A stretch of 35,524 nt of DNA from Nitriliruptorales bacterium (GCA_007133145.1 SLNF01000250.1:1-35524); one strand, 5' to 3'. Shown: positions 1-7,041, counted from the first letter of the stretch. A program made the numbers and translations. The notes: generated by a model from the sequence alone, not told the origin.

Positions 1-686
1 GCCGAGGTTGGACTGCATGACGTCGCCGGCGCCGGTGACGAGGGGGATGCCGGCCACGAGGCCGCAGGCCTCGGCCTGGCGCGGGCTGAGCTCGCCCACG
101 ACGTCCCAGGGCTTGTTCATCGTCGGGATGAGCTCGCGGGGGATCTTCAGCGCGTCGAGCTGACGGTCCGACCACTGCCGCTTGCGGGGGTCGACGCCGA
201 TGATCCAGCCCGAGGCGCGGCGGCCCAGTCGGTGAAGGCGTCCTCACCGCGGAGCTCGCCGAGTCGGCCGAGGAGGTAGTGCGCGTCGTGGACGACCGAC
301 GTGGCGCGGCCCATGTTCTCGGGCTCGTGGGCCAGGAGCCGCTTCATGAACATCGGCGGCATGTAGGCGCCGGGCTCGGCGTTGCCGGCCTCCTCGTACC
401 ACGGCTTGTCGACGAGGTGGGCGACCTCCTCTGCCTCCTTCTTCGCCCGGGTGTCGAGGAAGCAGATGTAGGGCCTCGTGGGATCCCAGTTCTCGTCGAT
501 GGGCACGAACCCGCAGACGATCCCGCTGCAGGAGATCCCGCGCACCTGTTGGCGGTCGATGCCGCTCGTCGTCACGCACTCCTTGATGCCGTCGACGACG
601 CATCGGGAGAACTGGTCGGGATCCATCTCCGCCCAGCCCGGCTTCGGGAAGTCGATCTTGTGCGGGCGGAATGCCTCGCCACGAGG
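1..686 (-). pseudogene. FGGY-family carbohydrate kinase fragment (truncated, frameshifted)
   Basis: The minus strand reads as the N-terminal half of an FGGY sugar kinase (xylulokinase/glycerol kinase class, ATP-dependent sugar phosphorylation). Visible segments in order are EAFRPHKIDFPKPGWAEMDP, VRGISCSGI, ICFLDTRA, and in another frame SGWIIGVDPRKRQW and LVTGAGDVMQSNLG. The first roughly 30 residues, including the DxGT phosphate-binding strand, are missing because the 3' end of an old group II intron abuts the gene at about 686-687. Near 215-225 the reading frame changes: GCCGCCGC is one base short between DWAA and ASGW. The gene runs off the left edge. An intron insertion alone could be spliced out, but the frameshift and the missing 5' exon make this a dead copy unless the shift is an assembly error. 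Family assignment is confident; substrate is unknown. Confidence 0.85.
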
Positions 687-696
687 GTGTTGGGTC

Positions 697-787
697 GGGG
701 ACGGGACGCCGTGCGGTCTTTCGACCGTCGGTCTTCCCGTCCCCGCCCGCCGAACCGGACGTGCGCGTCTCACCGCGAATCCGGCTC
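697..787 (-). ncRNA. Domains V and VI of the old group II intron
   Basis: On the minus strand, 787-752 reads GAGCCGGATTCGCG, a short loop, then CGCGCACGTCCGGTTC. This is the expected domain V hairpin with the catalytic AGC at its base. It is followed by a domain VI-like hairpin whose 10-bp outer arms (697-706 and 735-744, GGGGACGGGA with TCCCGTCCCC) are perfectly complementary. The intron 3' end follows a few bases later, next to the kinase reading frame. Confidence 0.8.
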
Positions 788-805
788 TCCACAAGACCCG
801 AGTGC

Positions 806-1248
806 TCACGCGGCGTCCTCGAATGCCTGCGGCCACGGCGAGGGGACGTCGCTGCCCCGGTAGCGGTAGCGCACGGTGCGCACCGTGGTGGGGTTGAGCA
901 GTTCCACCTTGCCGTCCGTGGGGCACCAGCCTCCTGCGAGGTAGCGGTGGGCGGATCTGGCACAGGTCGCACGGGGATGTGTGGCCCGTAGCCAGCCGAT
1001 CGCCCGCCGCCGGGTGTAGGCGCGCAGGTACTCGAATGTGGCGTAGGACACCCCGTGTTTGAAGTACTTGGCCCACCCTCGCAGGATCGCGTTGAGGCGA
1101 TACAGCAGGGTGTCGTACGGCACGTGCGGTCCGAATCTGCTGCGCTGCCGCACCGTGTCCACGATCCGCAGCACGGACCGTTTCGAGGGGGAGGTGTCGA
1201 CGTAGCGCTTGCTGGTTCCCTTCTGGGTGTGACGCTGGATGCGCCAGC
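806..1248 (-). pseudogene. Old group II intron RT/maturase, C-terminal fragment
   Basis: This is the 3' exon-side piece of the old intron's reverse transcriptase. It begins with WRIQRHTQKGTSKRY and continues through the maturase (X) domain with RLNAILRGWAKYFKHGVS and ATFEYLRAYTRRR. It ends with LNPTTVRTVRYRYRG and a natural TGA stop just before domain V. These are the standard C-terminal signatures of actinobacterial group II RTs. Polymerase motifs are not present in this piece. Its upstream continuation is at 3793-3919 on the same strand, displaced by the inserted intron. The open frame extends further upstream, but that part is antiphase sequence of the inner element and not protein of this RT. 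Confidence 0.85.
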
Positions 1249-1251
1249 GCC

Positions 1252-1324
1252 GGGTAGCCCCGGCGCATTGCTGCGCCGGGGCCCCCTCAGAACCGGACGT
1301 GCCCGCTTTCCAGGCATCCGGCTC
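1252..1324 (-). ncRNA. Domains V and VI of the younger group II intron
   Basis: Domain V is at 1324-1290 (minus strand): GAGCCGGATGCC, TGGAAAGC, GGGCACGTCCGGTTC. It has the catalytic AGC, a GAAA in the tip and an 8-bp base stem. Domain VI follows at 1285-1252: an 11-bp perfect stem (arms 1272-1282 and 1257-1267) capped by GCAA, an unpaired TA bulge at 1255-1256 whose A is the candidate branch point, and a 3-bp GGG/CCC base. The TGA stop of the RT gene overlaps the first bases of domain V. Confidence 0.85.
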
Positions 1325-3158
1325 AAGCAAGCCGCGAGGGCGACGTGGGTTCTGCTGAAGCCGTTCGCTGGGCTGCTGCCTTGCTATGACGCCGCAGGCA
1401 GGCAGCGTGCACGAGTTGGTACAAGGACCGTCCGCTTGGCCGGCTGTCCGCCCGCTGGAGTTGTTGCTTGCGCAGCGTCCGACGGGCGGTGGTGAACCAT
1501 TGCTCCCACTCGCGTGGGGACTGCGGCTCTTGGTCGGCGTCGAGCAGCGCGTCCCCGCATGCTGGGCAGCGGCCGTCTTGAGCTGCAAGCAGCTTGACGG
1601 TGTGCTGATCCAGCGGTGGGGGCTTGCGTCGACGTCGCCGTTGGGCCCAGTACTCGGCCAGAGCCGGGTCGTCGGGGGACGCCCGTCCCTGAACGGGCAC
1701 GTGACGAACGATCCTGGTCCAGGAGAACTTGGTGAGATAGGCGCCGGTCGCCCGGTCGCCGAACACCCACCGGTCCTGCCTGGCGCGGTTGAACTTGTCG
1801 AAGTAGCGGGCCGCGACCCAGCCCCTCGTCTTGTTCGGGTGCGTGTGGCGCGCCCACCGATAGGTGAGGTGCCACACGTGGTGGTCCAGCCCCGCGAAGA
1901 TGCGGGAGGAGACCACACTCCGGTAGTAGGCCGACCAACCCCGAATGATGGGGTTCAGCCGTTCGATCACCGCTGTGGCGTTGGCCCCTCGCAGGGCCCG
2001 CACCTCGGCGGCGAGCCGTTTCCGGAACCGCTTCACCGACTCCTGGCTCGGTGTGATGAGCAGCTTGGCGCTGCCCCGCCGGTCGACGAAGCGGCGGATG
2101 CTGAACCCCAGGAACGAGAACCCGTCTTCGACGTGGACGACGTTCGTTTTGTCCTCGTTGAAGGAAAGGCCTCTGGGTGTCAGCCACGCCGCCAGCCGCT
2201 GCTTGACCTCTTCGGCCTGCTCACGGCTGTGACACATGGCCACGTAGTCGTCGGCGTACCTCACCAGCACAGGAGCACCACGCACCGTCTCAGCGTCGCT
2301 GCGGGCGCTGTTGCGGTAGCGGACCCCTGCGGCGTGTTCCATCCCGTGCAAGGCCACGTTCAACAGCAGGGGGCTGATCACGCCACCCTGAGGAGTGCCC
2401 TCCTCGGTCGGCGCGAACCGACCCTTGTCGATCACCCCCGCCTTCAACCACGCTCGGATCGCCGCTCTCGCGGGAAAGGCGCCCAGCTGGTCGACGAGAC
2501 GGTCGTGATCAAGGTGGTCGAACGCCCCGGCCAAGTCCGCGTCCAAGATCCAGCGACGCTGCGCGTCACCGCGCAGCGTCTTGAAGATGATCTCGATCGC
2601 GTCATGGCAGCCCCGACCAGGCCGAAACCCATAGGATCTCGGCTCGAACCGGGCCTCCCACTCGGGTTCCAGCGCCTGCTTCACGCGTGCTTGCTGCACG
2701 CGATCGACGATCACGGGAACCCCGAGCGGGCGCTGCTTGCCGTGTCCCTTCGGGATGAAGACCCGCTTGACGGGCAAGGCCTCGCCGGCCGGGGCATGGC
2801 GCTGCAACTGCTGCGCCAGCTCCGCCTGTTCTCGAGCGGTCAGCACGACCTGCCCGTCGATGCCTGCCGTCTTGCGGCCAGCGTTGCGCTGCGTGACCTG
2901 CCGCACGCTCAACAGCGTGTTGCTCCAGCTACGCAGCATCAGCTTCTGCAGATTGCGGACCCGCTTGAGGTCCCCATCCTGCGTCGCCTTGAAGATCCGT
3001 TGCCGCAGTCGCCGTACGCTGTCCTCTTGGGCGCGCCAGTCAATGGCCTCCCAGTCGAGGATCGCGTCCTCTGGTCCGTTCGCTTTGGCGGCTGCCACGG
3101 CCATCGCCGTTGCTGGTCCCGTCATCGCGTCCAACTTGTCCTTCGGTTCCGGCCCCAC
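1323..3158 (-). CDS. ltrA: Group II intron-encoded reverse transcriptase/maturase with HNH-like C-terminus
   Basis: This 611-residue protein copies intron RNA into DNA at the target site and helps the intron splice. Domains in order: RT0/1 region at 75-160 (AGIDGQ, IPKGHGKQRPLGVP), RT palm with SYGFRPGRGCHDAI at 175-188, DADLAGAFDHLDH, GTPQGGVISPLL at 254-265 and the catalytic YADD at 301-304. GFSFLG is at 346-351 and the maturase domain has LNPIIRGWSAYY. The tail carries RCPACGDALL and LVHAACLRRH, the Cys/His pattern of the HNH-type endonuclease domain in LtrA-like proteins, a divergent but known variant. Full length for the family. A second ATG 11 codons in (MTGPATAM) is an alternative start. 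The stop codon overlaps domain V. Confidence 0.93.
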   Translation of the reverse strand: MGPEPKDKLDAMTGPATAMAVAAAKANGPEDAILDWEAIDWRAQEDSVRRLRQRIFKATQDGDLKRVRNLQKLMLRSWSNTLLSVRQVTQRNAGRKTAGIDGQVVLTAREQAELAQQLQRHAPAGEALPVKRVFIPKGHGKQRPLGVPVIVDRVQQARVKQALEPEWEARFEPRSYGFRPGRGCHDAIEIIFKTLRGDAQRRWILDADLAGAFDHLDHDRLVDQLGAFPARAAIRAWLKAGVIDKGRFAPTEEGTPQGGVISPLLLNVALHGMEHAAGVRYRNSARSDAETVRGAPVLVRYADDYVAMCHSREQAEEVKQRLAAWLTPRGLSFNEDKTNVVHVEDGFSFLGFSIRRFVDRRGSAKLLITPSQESVKRFRKRLAAEVRALRGANATAVIERLNPIIRGWSAYYRSVVSSRIFAGLDHHVWHLTYRWARHTHPNKTRGWVAARYFDKFNRARQDRWVFGDRATGAYLTKFSWTRIVRHVPVQGRASPDDPALAEYWAQRRRRRKPPPLDQHTVKLLAAQDGRCPACGDALLDADQEPQSPREWEQWFTTARRTLRKQQLQRADSRPSGRSLYQLVHAACLRRHSKAAAQRTASAEPTSPSRLA

Positions 3159-3792
3159 AGCAGCAGAGCGTCAAAGGCTCACCTGGTCCACGTCAGCTCC
3201 CTTTCGGGCCAGGCAACCGCCTGTATCCGGCCAGTTATGCGCGACGGCCGCTGGAGAGTGCGGCCTTGCGGTCCCGCTTTCCTGTCGCCTTTCGGCCACC
3301 GGCATTCGCTTGTTGGACCATCCTGCGCCCGCCGCGGGAGTTGGGCCTTCCTTACGGTCGGCTTACCGGGCTACGCCCGGACCCCGACGGGGTTTCCACG
3401 TTCCGCACGGTCGAGACCCGACCGGGGAGGGTGCTCTCTGTACCCCGGGGCGACGGTGTTCCCACGACCGGCTCCTAGTCACCGGCCGCCGCTGCCGCGT
3501 TCCAACGACCCGCCCTGCCCTCGGTGCTGCAACCCATCTCCGAGGGGTTCGATCACGAGGCATCAACGAGAATTCGCTTGCGCTCACCCGTCCGGTCTTC
3601 CCCTGGCCTGTAGCCCCCGGATGGAACGGGCGCCCTTGGGCTTTTCCCCCGATGCTTCGAACCCCGCCGTTACCAGCGACGCACGTCAGGGTGGGGACAG
3701 ATCTACGAACACTCATCCGGAGTCCGCTGTCCTCTACATGCCTGACCCTCCAATCAGCGAACCCACTCGTACCGTGCGACCTCGTGTCGCAA
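3159..3792 (-). ncRNA. 5' RNA region of the younger group II intron (domains I-III and part of IV)
   Basis: About 630 bases without a supportable protein gene lie between the predicted 5' splice site and the RT start. The length and position fit domains I-III of a bacterial group II ribozyme. A short complementarity is visible: AGGAAG (minus strand, 3352-3347) can pair with CTTCCT of the 5' exon, so it is a candidate exon-binding site 1. I could not fold the region, so domain limits are not assigned. Confidence 0.6.
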
Positions 3793-3919
3793 CGAGGAAG
3801 TCGAACCCCTCGTCGATGTGCACGACGCTGGTCTTGGCCTCCGACAGCCGCAGACCGATCGGCGCCAGGACCTCGGCGAGTTCGTTGCGTAGCTCGCAGG
3901 CGTCGGCCTTGCTGAGGCC
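3793..3919 (-). pseudogene. Old group II intron RT, middle fragment upstream of the nested intron
   Basis: The minus strand encodes LSKADACELRNELAEVL, then GLRLSEAKTSVVHIDEG and FDFL, where the younger intron begins. This is the segment between the YADD motif and the GFxFLG motif of group II RTs. The N-terminal part of the protein, including YADD, is gone: the frame passes into a short unrecognisable stretch (VLTGGHAQ) and then the 3' end of the dehydrogenase pseudogene. It is the direct upstream partner of the fragment at 806-1248. Confidence 0.8.
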
Positions 3920-3936
3920 CTGGGCGTGACCGCCCG

Positions 3937-4645
3937 TCAGGACGCGACGTCGCCGACGTCGATGACGTCGCCGGTCGTGATCGACGGGTGGTCGAGCGTG
4001 GCCGCCCCCGCGCTCGCCGCGGCCGCGGGGTCGTTGAGTGCCCGGGTCTCCTTGAGCGTGACGCAGGCGTCGCGGTCGGGGAAGTCGCGGGGGTCGTGCT
4101 CGCGCAGGCTCGCCTGCATCGCCGTGTCGACCTTGCCCGGCGCCACCGAGTAGACCATCACCGGCTCCACGCCGGTCTCCTCGGCGCGGTGGCGCTGCTC
4201 GCACCCGGCGACGCGGGCAAACTGGTCGAGCCCCGCCTTCGCCGCGCAGGACACCCCCAACCGCGGTAGGGGTTCGCTGCGGCGCCCGAGGAGATGTTCG
4301 CGACGACGCGGCGGCACGTCGCCCCCCGGTGTGGCGCAGGACGAGTGAGGTCAGCCGCATCGGGGCCACGAGGTCGACCATGACGTGCAACGTCGTCGCC
4401 TCGGGGGCGAGGTGCTCGACCGCCGCGACGGGGTCGAGGAGGCCGGCGTTGTTGACGAGGGAGAGCCCCTCGGCGTCGGCGAGGTCGACCTGCGCGAAGA
4501 GGTCGTCCATCAAGCCCTCGAGGGCGTCGAGGCGCGCGAGCTCGAAGGGGACGTCGACGACGTGCGCGGCACCGGAGCCGAGCCCGCGCGTGTCGGTCCC
4601 CCCGGTCGCGTGCGGTGCGCTGGGCGCGGCGGCGTGCTCCGCCAT
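3937..4645 (-). pseudogene. Short-chain dehydrogenase/reductase (sepiapterin/benzil reductase-like), decayed
   Basis: Pieces of one NAD(P)-dependent SDR are spread over three frames. They are DDLFAQVDLADAEGLSLVNNAG and VMVDLVAPMRLTSLVLRHT (first frame), VVANISSGAAANPYRGWG (second), then CAAKAGLDQFARV, VYSVAPGKVDTAMQASLR and RDFPDRDACV (third). The NNAG strand motif, the ISSG segment and the VAPG motif are recognisable. The catalytic YxxxK has become a Cys-Ala-Ala-Lys version at the second frameshift (near 4250-4270). The first shift is near 4290-4320. The N-terminal TGxxxGIG cofactor motif is missing; MAEH at 4645 is only the first available ATG. A clear pseudogene, ending with TGA immediately before the old RT fragment. 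Confidence 0.82.
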
Positions 4646-4723
4646 CGCGGCGCGCAGCCTACGCGACGGTGGACGTCGCGGGCACTGGCTTGCGAGCCAG
4701 CCTCCCCGCGGCCGCGTCGCGGT

Positions 4724-4729
4724 TAGACT
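4724..4729 (+). promoter_or_regulatory. -10 box of tRNA-Val
   Basis: TAGACT ends eight bases before the mature tRNA 5' end and fits the actinobacterial TAnnnT -10 pattern. No convincing -35 box was seen. Confidence 0.45.
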
Positions 4730-4737
4730 CCGACGCG

Positions 4738-4811
4738 GGGCGCTTAGCTCAGGTGGCGAGAGCGCGTGCCTTACAAGCACGAGGTCGCAGGTTCGAGCCC
4801 TGCAGCGCCCA
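4738..4811 (+). tRNA. tRNA-Val (anticodon UAC)
   Basis: A complete cloverleaf of 74 bases. The acceptor arms GGGCGCT and AGCGCCC are perfectly paired, with discriminator A at 4811. The D arm is GCTC/GAGA. The anticodon stem CGTGC/GCACG has loop CTTACAA, so the anticodon is TAC (valine). The T arm is GCAGG-TTCGAGC-CCTGC. The 3' CCA is not encoded. The gene stands alone, next to the decayed intron and dehydrogenase region; I saw no duplicated tRNA 3' end that would mark an integrated island. Confidence 0.95.
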
Positions 4812-5106
4812 CGGTGGGGGACGCCGACGTCTCCGTCCGGCCGTTCTCGCGCCCCCGAGCGACGTGGATGAAGTCGGCTCGGCGGGCTCGCGTGGTGCGG
4901 GTCGAGGGCAACACGCCGCGCACCGCACGGATGCGCACCATGGGTCACCACCGCCGGAGGCGACATCCGACAGCAGCGACTTCGCACATGCGGGTCTTCG
5001 CCGGTCGGTGACCGCCCGGACCTGGCGGTCGAACGCCACGGTCGTGTCCGCGAGGCGTCGGCACGACGAGCGACGAGGCCTCACCGACGCTCGATCCCGA
5101 TCGAAC
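4812..5106 (+). other. Intergenic stretch without a recognisable gene
   Basis: No frame in this roughly 295-base stretch gives a recognisable protein, and no RNA structure was evident. It may hold the lost 5' part of the channel-like remnant that follows. Confidence 0.5.
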
Positions 5107-5496
5107 GGCGAACCCATCGAGCGCGAACGCCTGGCCACGCTGCTCGAACCTCGGCTCGACATCCCCATGGCCGTGCACGCCGTCGCGTGGGCAGGGTTGG
5201 TGGCCGACGAGCTGATCGCGCCACCCGACCAGCGCGAGGTGCTGGCCGTCGTCAGCACCGTCGTGTCTGCCCGCGGCCAGCTGCTGTCCGTGCTCGAGCG
5301 CGGACGTGAGGGCGCGCTCACCAGCCTCGGCGATGCCCTGTGGTGGTCGGCGAACCTGGGCCTCGCAGGCACCACCGTCGAGGAACCGGTGACGCCGACA
5401 GGCCGCCTGCCGGCCATCGCGCTCTCCGTCTACGCCCTCGTCATCTCCGCCTCCCTGGCCGGGACGATCGGCGCCTACTTCCTCGAAGCGCGGCGG
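5107..5496 (+). pseudogene. Ion-channel-like remnant (voltage-gated K+ channel family, internal deletion)
   Basis: The frame reads ERERLATLLEPRLDIPMAVH and AWAGLVADELI, resembling the N-terminal lead and first membrane segment of actinobacterial potassium-channel-like proteins. It then goes directly to LGDALWWSANLGLAGTTVEE and PVTPTGRLPAIALSVYAL, ending in a hydrophobic S6-like helix (IGAYFLEARR). Membrane segments 2-5 are missing. The selectivity filter TVGYGD expected after the pore helix is replaced by TTVEEP. Downstream the frame runs into a tandem repeat with a 14-base period. The open frame extends back over the tRNA, so no start can be trusted; ATG 5167 is the first plausible one. Most likely a deletion remnant; a small divergent membrane protein is the alternative. 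Confidence 0.45.
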
Positions 5497-5536
5497 GGCC
5501 GGCATCGCCGCCGCCTCCGACGTCCACGCCGACGTG

Positions 5537-5627
5537 CCCACCGCCGACACCCACCACCGATACCCCACCGCCGATACCCCACCGCCGACGCCCCACCGCC
5601 GATACCCCAACGCCGACCCCCCACCGG
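5537..5627 (+). repeat. 14-bp tandem repeat, about 6.5 units
   Basis: Consensus unit CCCACCGCCGATAC. Units are 5537-5550, 5551-5563 (one base short), 5564-5577, 5578-5591, 5592-5605 and 5606-5619, with a partial unit from 5620. Units differ by one to three substitutions (GACAC, GACGC, GACCC variants). The period is not a multiple of three, so a coding role is unlikely and the copy number could vary without selection for frame. Confidence 0.85.
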
Positions 5628-5892
5628 AGCGGGGGTCCGACGTCTCGAGGCGAATCCCATAGCCTTCGCCTTCCGGGGCGACGTGCCTTGACCGCTCCTC
5701 GACTTCGCCGGCCCGGGCACCGTGCGCTTCGCCGAGTGGGAGCAGGACAGCGGCGACGTTCGCCTCGAGCACGTCCTCGCCGACGCCTACCAGGCATGCG
5801 GCATCGTCGTCCGAGCCCGTGCCGCCCTCCAAGTGCGGGAGCTCGAGGCCCCCGCGGGGTGCCGTCCCAGGCGGGCGGAGGCGGCACGCCTC
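5628..5892 (+). other. Stretch with no recognised gene
   Basis: A plus-strand frame from ATG 5722 reads RFAEWEQDSGDVRLEHVLAD and AYQACGIVVRARAAL, which has a protein-like composition but matches no family I know. The frame then runs on into sequence antisense to the hydrolase gene, so it has no credible end. It may be another gene remnant. Confidence 0.3.
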
Positions 5893-5929
5893 GCCCGGCG
5901 GGCCCCGGCTCCGCGGGGGCCCGCCGGGC
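5893..5929 (-). terminator. Strong hairpin terminator after the SGNH hydrolase gene
   Basis: A perfect 14-bp inverted repeat (5893-5906 and 5916-5929, GCCCGGCGGGCCCC arms) with a 9-base loop begins directly at the TAG stop codon of the hydrolase. No clear U-tract follows, as is common in GC-rich actinobacteria. It should end the minus-strand MBOAT/SGNH transcript. Confidence 0.75.
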
Positions 5930-7041
5930 TAGCCGTCGGGAGCCCACCGCTCCAGGACCGCCTCGGCGAGGAGCGTGTCGACGACGAGGCGGCCGCCGTC
6001 GGGGGTGAGGTGGATGCCGTCGTCGCGACGCATCCGGTCGACCCCGCCGTCGGGGCCCTCGAGGTAGGTCGCGTAGGACCCGTCGTCGGCGAGGAGCTCA
6101 CGGATCGGCAGATGCGTCGTGTCGGCGCGGGCTTCGGCCGCCTCGGCGTAGGCGGCGTCGAGCTCGGCCATCGCCGCGTCGAAGTCTGGGTCCTGCATCA
6201 CCGGCAGGCCGAGCCACAGCACCTCGGCGCCCTCGCCGGTCAGCGCGTCGAGGAGGTCGTCGACGCGGCGGCGGTACTCCTCGACCCAGCCGTCGTCGCG
6301 GCGGAGGATGACCTCGTCGCCGCGCATGTCCTGGTCATCGTTGCCGCCGAGCATGACGACGACGACGTCGGGGTCCTCCGCGGCGACGGTGGCCTCGGCA
6401 TGCGCCGGCCAGTCGAAGTAGTCGGGTCGGGCCAGACCGGTCGAGTACTGCGGCTCGGCGGTGACCTCCGCGGGCAGCCGCCCCTCCAGCGCCGAGGACA
6501 GCGGCGCGGCGAGCGGCTCGACGAGCGAGTCGCCGGCGACCCACACCGTGAGCGGGTCCTCCTCGCTCGGGGCACGCCGTGGGGTGGTCGCCTCCGCCTC
6601 CTCCGCGCCGTCGGTGCCGCCCCCGTCGTTGGCGTCGGCGTCGTCGTCGGTCGTGGCCGCCTCGGCGTGGTCGCCGCCCGCCGCCCGCTCGTCGATCCGC
6701 CCGCCGGGGGCGGCCGGCTCGCGGACCGTCGGTCGGAACCAGCCGCCGATGCCGTCGACGAGCCAGGCGTGCGCGCCGCCGAGCCCGGTCACCTCGGAGA
6801 GCGTCTCGACGGGCCCGACGACAGCGACGGCGACGCTGCGCTGCCAGCCGAAGGGCTGACGCTCGGCGGTGGCCGCGAGCGACGAGGCGTTCATGATCGC
6901 GCCGAGCAGCAGCGCGCCGAGGAGCACGGCGACGGTCTGCGCCGGGCTCAGCCGTCGCCGCGTGGCCGCTCGGTCAGCCTCGCCTGAACCGGTGGCGGCT
7001 CGCCGCGAGGACGCGTTGCGGGGCTCGGTGTCGGTGCTCAT
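5929..7041 (-). CDS. Membrane-anchored SGNH/GDSL hydrolase (DUF459-like)
   Basis: 370 residues. A basic N-terminus is followed by one membrane anchor at about 36-55 (AVLLGALLLGAIMNASSLAA), then a long Ala/Asp/Glu-rich linker and an extracytoplasmic SGNH esterase-fold domain. Block I is VWVAGDSL (nucleophile Ser in GDS), then GGND (oxyanion Asn), and near the C-terminus DGIHLTPDG with the Asp/His pair. All four catalytic blocks are present. The gene lies 52 bases downstream of an MBOAT acyltransferase. In such pairs the MBOAT protein moves acyl (usually acetyl) groups across the membrane and the SGNH protein transfers them to, or removes them from, a surface glycan (AlgI/AlgJ, DltB/DltD, PatA/PatB logic). 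The acceptor glycan is unknown. Confidence 0.85.
   Translation of the reverse strand: MSTDTEPRNASSRRAATGSGEADRAATRRRLSPAQTVAVLLGALLLGAIMNASSLAATAERQPFGWQRSVAVAVVGPVETLSEVTGLGGAHAWLVDGIGGWFRPTVREPAAPGGRIDERAAGGDHAEAATTDDDADANDGGGTDGAEEAEATTPRRAPSEEDPLTVWVAGDSLVEPLAAPLSSALEGRLPAEVTAEPQYSTGLARPDYFDWPAHAEATVAAEDPDVVVVMLGGNDDQDMRGDEVILRRDDGWVEEYRRRVDDLLDALTGEGAEVLWLGLPVMQDPDFDAAMAELDAAYAEAAEARADTTHLPIRELLADDGSYATYLEGPDGGVDRMRRDDGIHLTPDGGRLVVDTLLAEAVLERWAPDG

Larger units (their letters stand above)
1249..3792 (-). mobile_element. Younger, apparently complete group II intron nested in the old RT gene
   Basis: About 2.54 kb: a 5' RNA region (about 630 bases), a full-length RT/maturase gene, domain V and domain VI. 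Boundaries were inferred by asking where the old RT frame rejoins. A 5' exon ending TTC CTC G and a 3' exon starting GC TGG CGC ATC give FLGWRI, a conserved RT motif. The intron would then begin TTGCGAC or, one base earlier, GTTGCGAC, a reasonable match to the GUGYG 5' consensus. Its 3' end follows the domain VI bulge CTA and CCC. The exact ends are uncertain by a few bases. Nothing visible prevents activity: YADD is intact, domain V is canonical and the frame is unbroken. Confidence 0.82.
687..3919 (-). mobile_element. Old group II intron remnant, 5'-truncated and itself interrupted
   Basis: From its 3' end this element has a domain VI stem, a canonical domain V, the C-terminal part of an RT/maturase frame and, beyond a second intron (1249-3792), a 40-residue upstream RT piece. 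Joining the two RT pieces across the inner element restores HIDEGFDFLGWRIQRHTQKG, the expected continuous RT sequence. The palm domain with YADD, the N-terminus and RNA domains I-III are absent. The upstream RT piece ends near 3912-3925, where a dehydrogenase pseudogene begins. The 3' junction with the kinase lies near 687 and follows ...AACAC, fitting the AY 3' end of group II introns. It cannot splice or move without a helper and without its missing 5' half. Confidence 0.8.

Noticed and set aside
1249..1918. Upstream extension of the old RT C-terminal fragment in the same open frame
   Set aside because: This part is an alternative frame of the inner RT gene and lacks RT motifs; the true upstream part is at 3793-3919.
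1386..3929. An 847-codon plus-strand open frame over the younger intron
   Set aside because: It is antisense to the RT/maturase and intron RNA, with no recognisable domain; long open antisense frames are expected at this GC content.
4738..4811. tRNA-Val as an attachment site of an integrated element
   Set aside because: I found no integrase gene and no second copy of the tRNA 3' end within the window.
5537..5627. CRISPR array
   Set aside because: The repeats are 14 bases and directly adjacent with no unique spacers; no cas genes are present.
4615..5691. One 358-codon plus-strand gene covering the channel-like remnant
   Set aside because: The frame would run through the tRNA-Val gene. Only about 5107-5496 resembles a protein family, and the end is a frame-breaking tandem repeat.
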